A stretch of 59,541 bases of DNA, taken from Blattamonas nauphoetae (Eukaryota; Preaxostyla; Oxymonadida). Positions 40,562 through 50,515 of this stretch are shown here, piece by piece (positions within the stretch are counted from its first letter, which is position 1; each line of letters begins with the position of its first letter). The notes below the pieces were generated by a model that ran no database searches, was not told the DNA's origin, and saw only the letters and a program-made list of their open reading frames with translations. Position numbers and translations under genes: made by a program. Location: NCBI GenBank assembly GCA_033064195.1, contig JARBJD010000401.1, forward strand, positions 1 to 59,541. Direction: 5' to 3'.

Positions 40562-42061
40562 ATGGGAAACTGTTCCAACTCAAGCCAACACCGACCCGTT
40601 TGGCCCTTCAACAAAGATACACGTCATGATGTAACACCCTTGTTTCTAAGAAAATATGTCACCAACATCAAAACTATCAAACGCGCTTCACATCTGTTCC
40701 AGTCACTTGTGGACTTCGTCAAGGAAGGCCATGATCTCGATGAAAGAGTGACCAGACAAGCCTGCTCTCTTCTGGAGGAAATTTCCCCATCCCATAGCAT
40801 GAGATTCACCTCCAGAAAGATTCTCTTCGAACTTGTTCCAACCCGCGATAGATCTTGTTCTGGTTTCACCAACTCAATGATTACACTCCTCACATCATCC
40901 AACGAAGATCTCGTCAAGGCATCACTCTTCCTTCTGGAACACGTTGTAGACGGCTTGATGATGTCTCTCTTCGACATTCTTGCCTCAGGATTCTTCTCTC
41001 TCCTCCCACAAACATTCTACGAACACGAAATCCATCTTTCCTACACACATTATACGTATCTGATGGATGTCGTGATCGATGTAATTTCTTGTTCACATCC
41101 AGAAATAGCTCAAATTATCTGCGAAGAAAAACACGTTTCGACAAGCACCTTCCGGCAGACCTTCATGGGCAAGTTCTTCCATCCAATCAAACCGTTTCTG
41201 GACTTCGTTTGTCGGAACAGACGCTGCATCGCGAAATCTTATTCTAATTCTAGGAACTTCTCCAGACTTCTTCAAGCAATTATCAAATATTCACCGTTCC
41301 TGGAGGAGATGACGCTGTTCGTGCTGTCTTCGTCGATTGCTTTGGCATTCACAACATTTGTGTAAATCTCAATGAAATGATGCAAATAATATATGAGCGT
41401 GGAAAAAAATCAAATTTTACTGAATTCAGATTTAGTTGTTGAGTACACATAAGAAAGGTGAATTTATAGATTTCAAGCCTGATCGCGCATGAAATGGCCT
41501 TTCTAAGATCAGCACATTTTTGCACACTTTTTATTGCAAAACAAGTTCAAAGACAGGGAAAGGATGGAAAACAACAAAAAAAGAGGTCTCTATGTGAAAC
41601 AATGGACAAAATACATCCATTAAAGAGAAAAATTGAAAAAACGTGAGATTTCAGAGTTGATCGTGACAACTTCTATGTTTTTATGAAATTGAAAAAAGTT
41701 CAGAAATGATGTATTTAGGGATGATAAACGAAGAAAGATAATTTTTTAGGAGAATTACTGCGTCAGTACGATTTTGTGACGCGAGGATTATTGCATTGAG
41801 AACTACACATTTCTTGATGTCCGCAGAATCCAGTATCTGACCGTCTTGCATCTTCAAAGTGTGATGGAAGCTGTCCGTGAATGGAAAATGGAGGGTCCAG
41901 CTGTTCAGAAGCGAGGACAGCAGATTCTGTCCAAACTGTGCGAAACAGGCCTGTCGGAAGAGATCGAGCTCCACTTGCTAATCAGAAGATCCGACAGACA
42001 TGCACGCCGATTGGTCTTCCTGGGAGCACAGCTGATTCAACATTTCGGTGGGAATGCTTGA
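40562..42061 (+). pseudogene. Tandem helical family, copy C, interrupted by an insertion
   Basis: It starts at ATG 40562 (MGNCSNSSQHRPVWPF), 28 nt after the leader motif GGTTTGGATCT. Blocks run as in the other copies (SLVDFVKEGHDLDERVTRQA, LFELVPTRDRSCSGFTNSM, SGFFSLLPQTFYEHEIHL, KFFHPIKPFLDFVCRNRR, FLEEMTLFVLSSSIALAF). A 447-bp insertion at 41360-41806 ends the frame soon after. The last third resumes at 41813 (SVMEAVREWKMEGPAVQ, KRGQQILSKLCETGLSEE) in the expected frame and stops with TGA at 42061. I saw no other break. It is followed directly by a deleted copy of the hydroxyacid dehydrogenase gene. Confidence 0.8.
41360..41806. mobile_element. 447-bp AT-rich insertion with 6-bp target duplication
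   Basis: ACATTT occurs at 41354-41359 and again at 41807-41812, and the host coding sequence is in frame if one copy and the insert are left out. The insert starts GTGTAAATCTCAATG and ends CATTGAGAACTAC, so the termini are imperfect inverted repeats sharing TCTCAATG. It is much richer in A and T than the gene and has no long frame. It looks like a young MITE-type element. Confidence 0.75.
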
Positions 42062-42062
42062 T

Positions 42063-42592
42063 TTAAGGGCGAAGAATGGCTGCCGAGGCAGATGAAGTGC
42101 GAGTGGGACAAGAGACTGCCAAGAGCAAGTGATTCGTTCTTCCCTCCTCACAGGAACAGATGGATTCACTGAGCCTCTCTCTGTCTGCAAGCCGTCGTCG
42201 ATTCTGGTGAATGTCGGTCGCGGAACTGTCATCTCTGAGGCCGCTGTCTGCTCGGCCCTCAACAAGGGATTCATCCGCCATGCAATTGTCTGCCCTTCCC
42301 CTTTTCATATCTCCTCTCTTTTCTCCTCAAATGTGTGTTTTCTCCTCTCCCCTCCAAGTTGGACGTTTTCGAAGAAGAGCCTCTCCCGCAGACGTCAGCA
42401 CTGCTCAAACTGAATCCATCGCTCGCCACTCTCACCCCGCACGTGTCGGGCATCCCTCACCGTGCTGATTTCATGGAATCGCTTCTCAATTTCAACATTC
42501 CGAAATTTATCCGCGGAATGGAAAAGGACGCGGAAGGAGGAAAGTGGGAGTGGGACTTTCGCTTTTTTGTGAATGGGGAGGATGTGTGTTGA
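42063..42592 (+). pseudogene. Deleted copy of the D-2-hydroxyacid dehydrogenase gene
   Basis: It aligns with 46034-46720. It starts abruptly 2 bases after the stop of copy C with GEEWLPRQMKCEWDKRLP. It then jumps from GATTCGTTCT straight to CCTCACAGGAACAGATGG, the end of intron 1, so the rest of exon 1 and most of intron 1 are gone. Exon 2 (TEPLSVCKPSSILVNVGRG), intron 2 and exon 3 (LDVFEEEPLPQTSALLKLNP, LTPHVSG) remain and are very like the longer copy. The whole NAD-binding start is missing, so no enzyme can be made. Confidence 0.85.
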
Positions 42593-42906
42593 CGGATTTT
42601 TCCGTCTTTGTAAATGATCTACGCTCTCCTCAGCACACTCGGAAAGCACATCAAACAGCGTCTTTCCTGCGTTGAAGTCTTCTGTAAGCGTCAGATTGAT
42701 GATCTTCACTTTTGTCAAATTAGATTAACTCGATGGGGGTACTCCAAAGGCGTCTTACAGGAAGAAAAGAGGGGCTGTTGTTTCTGTTGCTGTTGTTCAG
42801 TTCTAGTCGAGTCTTTTTTGTCGAAATAGAACCGTGTTTATTCGGTGGGAAGGTGAAGGAGACTGCAAAAGTGTAAGAAAAATGGGAGAATGTCAGATAA
42901 GAGTTT
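42593..42906. other. Intergenic between the dehydrogenase copy and family copy D
   Basis: 314 bases. The first part (GGATTTTTCCGTCTTTGTAAATGATC) matches the sequence after the longer dehydrogenase copy at 46742. No gene was seen. Confidence 0.5.
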
Positions 42907-42948
42907 TTGTGGTTTGGATCACGTCTGGAAAACTTCGTTCATCGCTCA

Positions 42949-43986
42949 ATGAACAGGACTTCAAAATCAGCCCAACACCGTTCCAGAAAACCATACTTTC
43001 TGAGAACAGATCCCGAAAGCATCAAAGCAATCAATGAAGCATCTCGTTCGTACCTCTCGCTTGTTGACTTCATCAAGGAAGGAAACAAACTCAGTGACAA
43101 AGGCACCAGACAAGCATGCGCTCTTCTGCATCGGATCGAAAACCCATTCAGCCGTCCATTAACAGCCGAACAGCTTTTCTCGCAACTTGTTCCCACTCGC
43201 GATGGCTCTTGTTCTGGTTTCACCAACTCAATGATTACACTCCTCACATCATCCAACGAGGAGCTTATTCAGTCGACATTGTCACTTCTCAGTCATGTTG
43301 TGGGAATGTTTGATCTTGGACCGATCAACTTCGACTTTCTGGCGTCTGGATTCTTCTCTCTCCTCCCACAAGCATTCTACGAACAGGACATGCATCTCTC
43401 CAACAGACGCGGTTTGTTTCTGGTGCAGATCGTGACACCGTTCCTGTTCTGTTCACATCCAAAAATGACTCGAATAGTCTGCCAACCAAGACATATTTCG
43501 AAAAGCACCTACCAACGAACCTTCATGGACAAGTTCTTCCATCCAATCGAACCGTTTCTGGACTTCGTTTGTCGGAACCGACGCGACATCGCAGATTCTG
43601 ATTATACTTGGACGTTTTCCTATCTTCTTGAATCAATTGTTGACTATTCGACGTTCCAGGTACAGATGACGCAGTTTCTGCTGTCTTCTTTGCTTGCTCT
43701 AACTCTCACAGACTTTCTTCTTTTCATCGAAACAGACAAATCGGTCGGTAGTCTCCTTTGGGGTTTGAAGAATGTTTTCAGAGAATGGAAGAGAGAGCAC
43801 CCAGCTGTTCGAAAGAGAGGACAGCAGATTCTGTCCAAACTGCGCGAAGAAGGCATTTCCGACGAGTTCGAGCTCTACTTACAAAACAGCAGATTTACTT
43901 TCTTCCAAGACGAGTATATATTCATTGGCGCGCGGGTGATCCACAGTTTGGGCGGGAACACGCCATTTCATGAGGAGGAGGAGTGA
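42949..43986 (+). CDS. Tandem helical family, copy D (345 aa)
   Basis: Intact frame from ATG 42949 (context GCTCAATG, 27 nt after the leader motif) to TGA. The frame is open slightly further upstream. Conserved blocks: FLRTDPESIKAINEAS, YLSLVDFIKEGNKLSDKGT, QLVPTRDGSCSGFTNSM, SGFFSLLPQAFYEQDMHL, KFFHPIEPFLDFVCRNRR, REHPAVRKRGQQILSKLREE. Here the block usually reading EGPAV is EHPAV, and the N-terminal WPF segment is replaced by a short basic stretch. Its 3' flank is homologous to that of copy A, so the two are probably sister blocks. No enzyme motif or targeting signal was seen. Confidence 0.85.
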   Translation: MNRTSKSAQHRSRKPYFLRTDPESIKAINEASRSYLSLVDFIKEGNKLSDKGTRQACALLHRIENPFSRPLTAEQLFSQLVPTRDGSCSGFTNSMITLLTSSNEELIQSTLSLLSHVVGMFDLGPINFDFLASGFFSLLPQAFYEQDMHLSNRRGLFLVQIVTPFLFCSHPKMTRIVCQPRHISKSTYQRTFMDKFFHPIEPFLDFVCRNRRDIADSDYTWTFSYLLESIVDYSTFQVQMTQFLLSSLLALTLTDFLLFIETDKSVGSLLWGLKNVFREWKREHPAVRKRGQQILSKLREEGISDEFELYLQNSRFTFFQDEYIFIGARVIHSLGGNTPFHEEEE

Positions 43987-44555
43987 CACGTGGTGTTGAG
44001 GATACCCTTCACCATTGATAGCAAATGGTGTGTGTTAGGTTGAAGTGTATCTTTCTGAAATGCACTATTCTTTTTGTTTTTCATTTGTCTGTTTTCGTCT
44101 CTCGTTCAATCTAACTCGACTCTCTCTTCATCTTCCCCTCCCAGACACTGTTAACCATCAACTATGCCTTGCGATGATTTCCGAAATGACCACCAAATGG
44201 TCGGGATGCGTCGAACAAGTCAGCCAATTCTTTCATCCAACTGTCGAGAACACAAACCGAATTTAGCTTCTTTTTCTCGTTACAAACAAATGATCATTTT
44301 TTTGTTCAAACTTTAAGCATGTTTCTTCCTGTATTATCCACAATTCATCGTTCACCATCAATGGGCCTCGGTATCTGTCTAAATGTTGCTCGGGCGAATG
44401 CAATTCCTCTGAAATGAGGATGCGATTGTTTTTGTTGATTATTTTCTACTATCGTCGTGTTTATGGTCGACTTACCACCGTGCTTATTCGGTTTGAATGT
44501 GAATTAGACTGCGAAAGAGTTGGAAAGATCAGAGAATAAAAGAATTGATTCTTTT
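43987..44555. other. Intergenic, partly homologous to the flank of copy A
   Basis: The first 180 bases resemble 35790-36010. The remainder is AT-rich without a gene. No peroxiredoxin remnant could be recognised here, although one follows copy A. Confidence 0.5.
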
Positions 44556-44593
44556 GGTTTGGATCACGGCTGTATCACTACAATCTGTGCTCA

Positions 44594-45655
44594 ATGGGAA
44601 ACAATTCAAACTCAAGCCAACACCAACCCATCTGGCCCTTCAACCGAGATGCACACCGTGATGAAACACCCTTGTTTTTAAGAACAGATCCCGAAAGTCT
44701 CAAAACGATCAAAGAAGCATCTCGTTCGTTCCTGTCACTTGTTGACTTCATCAAGGAAGGACATGATATCAATTACCGAGCAACCACACAAGCGTGCTCT
44801 CTTCTTGAGAGTCTTTCCCCTCATTATAACAGTACTTTCACCTCCCGACAGATCCTCTTCGAACTTGTTCCAACCAGCGATAGATCCTGTTCTGGCTTCG
44901 CCAACTCAGTGATTACACTCCTCACATCATCCAACGAGAAGTTGGTCCAGAGGACATTGTCGCTTCTGAATGAAACTGTGATCGAAACAACTCATTCTAA
45001 CCGCTTTCGCCTTCTCATGACAGGACTATTCACTCACCTCCCTCAATCATTCTATGAGCAAGAAATGCATCTCTTTGCCCAAAACAGACTGTTTTTGATG
45101 AATATCGTGAAATGGTTGCTGTTCTGTTCGCGTCCGTCGTCTGCTCGAGAAATCTGCGAAGAAAGACGAATTTCGATGGACACCTACAACCACACCATCA
45201 TCCACAAATTCTTCCATCCAGTCGAACCATTTCTCAACTTCATATGCGACAGCAGACACCGAATCACAGGGCTCACTGCTTCAATTGCGCTCTCCGAGCT
45301 TCTTGGGAGGGTTTTCCAGTATTCGGTGTTCCTGGAAGAGATGACGCTGTTCGTGTTGTCTTCTTCGCTTGCTCTGACATGCACAGAATGTCTTGATAGC
45401 CACGAAAACGACCATCTGACCATCTTGGCTCTTCAGGGTGTGATGGATGGTGTCAGAGCATGGAAGAAGGAGGGTCCAGCTGTTCGGAAGCGAGGACAGC
45501 AGATTCTGGCCAAACTGTGCGAAGAAGGCCTTTCGGACGAGATCGGGCTCCACTTGCAATGCAGCATGTCTGACATCTACGGAAGCCGAGTGGTCTTCCT
45601 GGGAGCCCAGCTGATCCACAATTTGGGTGGGAATATTCCATTTTTGACAATCTGA
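44594..45655 (+). CDS. Tandem helical family, copy E (353 aa)
   Basis: Intact frame from ATG 44594 (MGNNSNSSQHQPIWPF) to TGA, 27 nt after the leader motif at 44556. All blocks are present: LFLRTDPESLKTIKEA, SLVDFIKEGHDINYRAT, LFELVPTSDRSCSGFANSV, HLPQSFYEQEMHL, HKFFHPVEPFLNFI, FLEEMTLFVLSSSLALTCTE, KKEGPAVRKRGQQILAKLCE. The hydroxyacid dehydrogenase gene follows, repeating the arrangement of copy C. The N-terminus nearly equals the stray fragment at 15324, which may derive from this subtype. Confidence 0.87.
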   Translation: MGNNSNSSQHQPIWPFNRDAHRDETPLFLRTDPESLKTIKEASRSFLSLVDFIKEGHDINYRATTQACSLLESLSPHYNSTFTSRQILFELVPTSDRSCSGFANSVITLLTSSNEKLVQRTLSLLNETVIETTHSNRFRLLMTGLFTHLPQSFYEQEMHLFAQNRLFLMNIVKWLLFCSRPSSAREICEERRISMDTYNHTIIHKFFHPVEPFLNFICDSRHRITGLTASIALSELLGRVFQYSVFLEEMTLFVLSSSLALTCTECLDSHENDHLTILALQGVMDGVRAWKKEGPAVRKRGQQILAKLCEEGLSDEIGLHLQCSMSDIYGSRVVFLGAQLIHNLGGNIPFLTI

Positions 45656-45792
45656 GAGGACTGAGTGCTCTCCCCCGCTCATTCTGCAAGATGGATCAAC
45701 AAATTCCTCAACTGTCTCCGCTGCCACATGGGTTGATAGGTACTTGTTTTATATTTGTTGGTTTATGAGGAACAAGTCAGTTCGGGCCAGCC

Positions 45793-46701
45793 ATGGCTGA
45801 CTACATCATCGGGACGACCATCTCAACACATCGCCACATCTACCAACTGAAGCAGATTCAATCGACGGGTGCCTCGCCCTTTGGTATTGTTGAGCAAGCA
45901 TCCGCGTTTCCGTTGGTGTCCCAGCTGCGTGTTGGAATCCTTGGCGGAACTGGGTCGATCGGACAGGACATCGCTCGCCGTTTCTACGGAATCGGAGCGA
46001 CAGTTGTGGGAGCGGGTCGAAAAGAACGGAAAGAGGGCGAAGAATGGCTGCAGAGGCAGGTGGAGAGCGAGTGGGACAAGAGACTGCCCAAAGCGAGTGA
46101 TTCGTTCTCCTCGTTCGTCTCGCTGGAAGGCGACGACGCCCAACGTCAGAACAAGTTGAGGGCGTTCTTGAAAGACCTGGACGTGATCGTCAACGTCCTT
46201 CCTTCCACTCCAGAGACCCACTACCTGCTCGGAGGGCGACAGATTGATGGTGTCTTCCTTTCTCTGTTTCTCACCCTCTCCTCGTTCTCCTCTCCTCGCA
46301 GGAACAGATGGAGTCACTGAGCCTCTCTCTGTCTGCAAGCCGTCGTCGATTCTGGTGAATGTCGGTCGCGGAACTGCCATCTCTGAGGCCGCTGTCTGCT
46401 CGGCCCTCAACAAGGGATTCATCCGCCATGCAATTGTCTGCCCTTCCCCTTTTCATATCTCCTCTCTTTTCTCCTCAAATGTGTGTTTTCTCCTCTCCCC
46501 TCCAAGTTGGACGTTTTCGAAGAAGAGCCTCTCCCGCCGACATCAGCGCTGCTCAAACTGAATCCATCGCTCGTCACTCTCACACCGCACGTGTCGGGCA
46601 TCCCCCAAAGTGCCGACTTCATGGAATCGCTTCTCAATTTCAACATTCTGAACTTTGTCCGCGGAATGGAAAAGGACGCGGAAGGAGGAATGTGGGGGTG
46701 A
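45793..46701 (+). CDS. D-2-hydroxyacid dehydrogenase, spliced, 5'-truncated
   Basis: Three exons: 45793-46249, 46302-46435 and 46507-46701 (261 codons), joined across two GT-AG introns of 52 and 71 nt. The enzyme family reduces 2-keto acids with NAD(P)H. Seen here are the Rossmann loop GILGGTGSIGQDIARRF, the catalytic Arg (LVNVGRG), Glu (FEEEPLP) and His (TPHVSG), and the order typical of the family. MADYIIGTTISTHRHIYQL matches the family segment just before the NAD domain. Full enzymes have about 90-100 further N-terminal residues. None is clear here, although ATG 45691 and a possible 30-nt intron (45747-45776) could add a few. It is therefore probably inactive, or its 5' exon was lost when the block was duplicated. 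A further deleted copy lies at 42063. Confidence 0.8.
46250..46301 (+). other. Intron 1 of the dehydrogenase gene (52 nt)
   Basis: It starts GTGTCTTCC and ends CTCGCAG. Removing it joins GAT G to GA ACA, giving the text QIDGTDGVTEP that fits the enzyme family. It is C/T-rich throughout. Confidence 0.85.
46436..46506 (+). other. Intron 2 of the dehydrogenase gene (71 nt)
   Basis: It starts GTCTGCCC and ends CTCCAAG. Removing it gives RHAILDVFEEEPLP, which matches the family consensus. The same intron is present in the deleted copy at 42290-42361, almost unchanged. Confidence 0.85.
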
Positions 46702-47814
46702 GCCTTTCGCTTTTTTTGTGAATGGGGCGGATGGGTGTTGCCGGATTTTTCCGTATTTGTAAATGATCTTCTCTTTTGGGAACCTTGCTTGATTCACTTC
46801 ACTCTCATCAACCGTGTTTGATATCGCAGTATCTCTCTCAAAAAAACGTTTGTTGTCTGTGTCATCTCCTTCTGGTTGACAATCAGGAAAGCAGGAATGA
46901 TATTTCTGACGAGGTTGACAGATCTAACCACATTGGAGAAGAATGGTCTTCAACACGTTCATATTCTTCTAAATCGAAGAACGATCTCAGAAAAAACTCC
47001 GGTGCAACGGACACAAACAAATGAAGTGGGAAGAAAGAGCATTTGAAGCTTAAAGCGGGCTGAGTATGTTGGAGGAGTTTGGGGAGATAAGGAAGAGATG
47101 ACATGTTGCGAATTGTTTGTTAGTGTCTTCCGTTCCTTCTGTTCTCGCGATTTGTTGATGGGAAACTGCTGTCTTCCCGCTTGTTCCTTCGCATTCGGCA
47201 CTTTTGATTTCTTTGGTTGTTCATCAGAGGGTGCGTGCCAATTGACAGTAACAATGGCAAACAATCCACAGCTATGGCTGAGACGGATTGAAGTATAGGG
47301 CATAATCCGACCCCGTGCCCCCCTCCAATATTTCAACAGCTGCTCTATAACATTGCACTTCGCAGTGATTCTGGAAGCATACATCTATTTGAGACCGGGT
47401 TTTCGACATACAGACACAAACTAAAAAATTACTGTTCGATCAAACTCATTGCATGAAAACACTTCCTTCTCTTTTCAATCAAGGAAAACAAGAATGCATG
47501 AATGGTATTTTTAGAGTAAAATGATCTCATACTGGTCACAAGCTCCACAAACGGTGTGATGACGTAAATCCTCCATCAATCAAGAAATGAAGTGTCTCCT
47601 GATCTTTTGTTCATTTTCTCTTCATTATTTCAACAGAGAGAAGCGTCTGTTGCGTGATACAAGGGTGAGACACTATTTCACAGTGAATAAGGCGCGATCT
47701 TTTCTTCGAGACAACGATGCCGAAAACAAGTGATCAAGACTCCTACTAAGGAGAAAACGGTCGATAGGTGTTTATTTCAATGCATTTTTGTTTCTTTTTT
47801 TGGAATTTTAAGAC
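46702..47814. other. Intergenic, no gene recognised
   Basis: About 1.1 kb. The first 60 bases match the 3' flank of the deleted dehydrogenase copy. After that no family fragment, RNA gene or repeat was recognised; the frames present are short and unlike the neighbouring genes. Confidence 0.5.
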
Positions 47815-49188
47815 ATGATTGAGGAGATCTTTTGCGATGTCAGACAATCCCAAACTGCGGTCCTTCCGTGTCACTCGCTTGTCCTTGTTGAGAGTTTTCG
47901 ATGTTTCCAGTTTGTTTGCTTCCAGCTCCTTCTTTGCATCCTTCTTCTTTTTCGAATCTTCCCTTTCTTCTCGTTTTCTTGTTCGGAGAGAGACCTGTCG
48001 TTTGCGTCGTCTGCTGCGATCTCAACTCCAACGAATGTGGGCGAAGTGATTGTCAGAAGAAGAGTAGACAAGGCAGAGGCGAGTCGATGGAAGAATGCCA
48101 CGATGAGATGAAGTGAAGACGGTCTAAACATGAAGGATTGGGTGGATGGTCGAAGCGAGGGGAGTTGCGGATCGGTTGGGAAGGGAGTGTGGATGGGAGT
48201 GGGAGGGATCGAAATGGTGGAAGCTGGGGAATGTGCTGGTTCGCCAATGAAAGTTGATGAGATGAATTGAAGCAGAGACGAGATGAATGTAAATTCGAAC
48301 AGAGGAAGTGACAACGTTGGAAAATAAGAAGGGAGAGATGGGAGAATGTGTTGGAGTTGGGGCGAGAGATTGAGGTGGTCTGAAGATGACGTGAGTTGGA
48401 GTGGGATCGAGTTGATAAGAGAAGAGATCAGACTCGTCTGGATCAGAAGTGGATGGAGGTTGAAATCCCATTTTCGAGAGAAAAAAGGGAGAGAGGTCGG
48501 TCAATTCGGCCTTCTAATGGGTATGGTTTGGGGTGGAGAAGGGGATTTTGGACGGGATTCCTCGGAAAAGGCGATGATGAGAGAACACTCGGGACATCTG
48601 GTTCGAGGGGTTGATTTCCTTCTAGTGTGATCATTTCTTGCTCAGCTTTGAGGATTGGAGGGATCGTCACGGGTGCAGTTCCCGCGATCGCCAAAAATTG
48701 CGTTTGAAGTGCTTTTCGTTCCGACGGGCTCGGACGTGGAGTTGACTGTGGTGGGGGCTGTTTGGCAAGTGTTTTGGCCATTTTGATCCATTTCTCGACC
48801 AATCTCAGAATTGTGTTGAGTCTGTTCAACCGGATGTCATGTTCTGAGAGAGCATCCTCTGCCATGCAGATCTGCTCCTCAGCGATGCGTCCCGATTCTG
48901 AGCTTCCTCCTGCTTCTGTTCAATCTCTCTCATTTTCCTCGCGAGTTCTTCCTGCATCTTCTGATTTCCTTCTCGAATCTTCTCTGTTGTTTGTCACACT
49001 CTCATCGAGACTTCCACTGCGAATAACTCGAATCAATGCGGTCCGTTCTTGCTTCTCGGAGAGTGTTTTGTGAGTGATGTACCGAGTGGCTGGGACAGAA
49101 CTGAACAGTTTTGGGAAAGAGCATTCGAAAATGATCTGACCGAATTGCTTCGCTTCCGATCAGGTCAATCAGAACGAGAAAGACATCT

Positions 49189-49599
49189 TCAGATGGGAGG
49201 GACACTAGGCAAGGATTGGAGGTGAACACACAGAATGAACGAGCGAGATTGATGAATGATCAGATGCAGCTCAAGTGCATCGGAGAGCCCTTCTGTGCGC
49301 AGGTGTCCAAACACCAACTTGTATCGGTGTTGAACAGCTGTCCCTTTCTTCAGCGAGACAGGAAGTTCGTCCAAGAGAGCCCCGATGAGCTGGTTCGTCA
49401 TTAGTTCAGTGTCGAAAAAGAGAAGGCTGTCGATGCAGGCAATCGCAGCTGGAGAAGACACGATGGATTGAGTCATCTGTTCCAGGAAGGGTGAGAATGC
49501 CATGATTGATCCGAGGAGATACGTGAAATGGTGAGATTGGATCCGGACCTTCATTCGCAAATCTCTGTCTGAACAACAACGTTCGGAACTTCTATTCAC
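49189..49599 (-). pseudogene. Diverged C-terminal fragment of the helical family
   Basis: The minus frame reads FSPFLEQMTQSIVSSPAAIA, CIDSLLFFDTELMTNQLIGA, then LKKGTAVQHRYKLVFGHLRT and EGLSDALELHLIIHQS. It aligns with the C-terminal third of the tandem family (FLEEMTQFVLSSS, KEGPAVRKRGQQILAKL, EGLSDEIELH) but is much more diverged than the scraps at 39963 and 41813. It lies between two coiled-coil segments of the decayed minus-strand gene. Confidence 0.75.
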
Positions 49600-50481
49600 T
49601 GATCATTGTAGATTTCATGTGGACAACTTTCTTTCTACACATTTCGACCTTCGCCACGATGCGGATGGTCGTGGGTTCCCAGATGAGGATTTCAGAGTTG
49701 AAATGTGACAAAGAAAGACGAAAAAGCAAGCTTAGTCTCTCTACACCCCCTTTCCACACAGATCTTGCCCCGTTCGCACCACCTCAATCAGCTTCCCGAT
49801 GATTCCGGTCGATTCTCGGTCGCGTCGGTTTGCTTCGCTAATTTCTTCTTTCAGCGTCATCAATTCACGCTCTCCTTGCTTCTTGCTTTCTTTCATCCAT
49901 CGCACTCTCTCTGCATAGATCCGAAGCTACTTCTCCAGAAACACCGTTCTTTCCTTCAGCTCCTTCAACTGCACTGCTTGTTCGTCATTCGGATCCAAAG
50001 TCTGCGACAATGACCTCAGACTCCCCGACGATGCAGACGGCGAGAACTGGCTTGAAGATGAGCCATGCAAATCCGCGTTCACAGGCAGGAGGATCGTGGG
50101 CGTCCCAGATCCAGGAAGAGAAGGACGCCGAGTGAAGACGGGAGAGGTGCTGTGGCTGGACGAATGGGAAGAGGGGCCAGAATGCTGAGCAAAGACCGCA
50201 GGACCCGATTCTGGTTCAGCCGAAGTGTCCTTCGAAGAATGCTCACTATCAAGACGCTTCGGGGTCTGACTGTCGTTCGCATCCGATGCATCCTGCGGGT
50301 GCTCTGCTGTTGGTTTGGTCTCAGCGTCTTCCGCCTTTTGGTTGACGAGATCTTGGATCTCCACATTTTCTGCCTGAAAACGATTCACAGGAAAAGCACA
50401 ATCATTCAACATTTCGAGCGCATTCAAGCATTGTCGATTCACATTCGAATGCAATTTTTGCAAAAGAGGAAGATAGTTTTG

Positions 50482-50515
50482 CTGAGACAGCGGATAAATG
50501 TCAGAATAATTAGAC
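50482..50515 (-). other. 34-nt intron in the decayed coiled-coil gene
   Basis: Read on minus it starts GTCTAATTATTC, has a branch-like CTGAC and ends GTCTCAG. Removing it keeps the coiled-coil frame open (AKI to QNYLPLL). It is among the shortest spliceosomal introns plausible in any eukaryote. Confidence 0.7.

Noticed and set aside
47230-47340. tRNA or small structured RNA
   Set aside because: A GC-rich patch is present, but no A or B box and no cloverleaf pairing were found; the same holds for the rest of the window.
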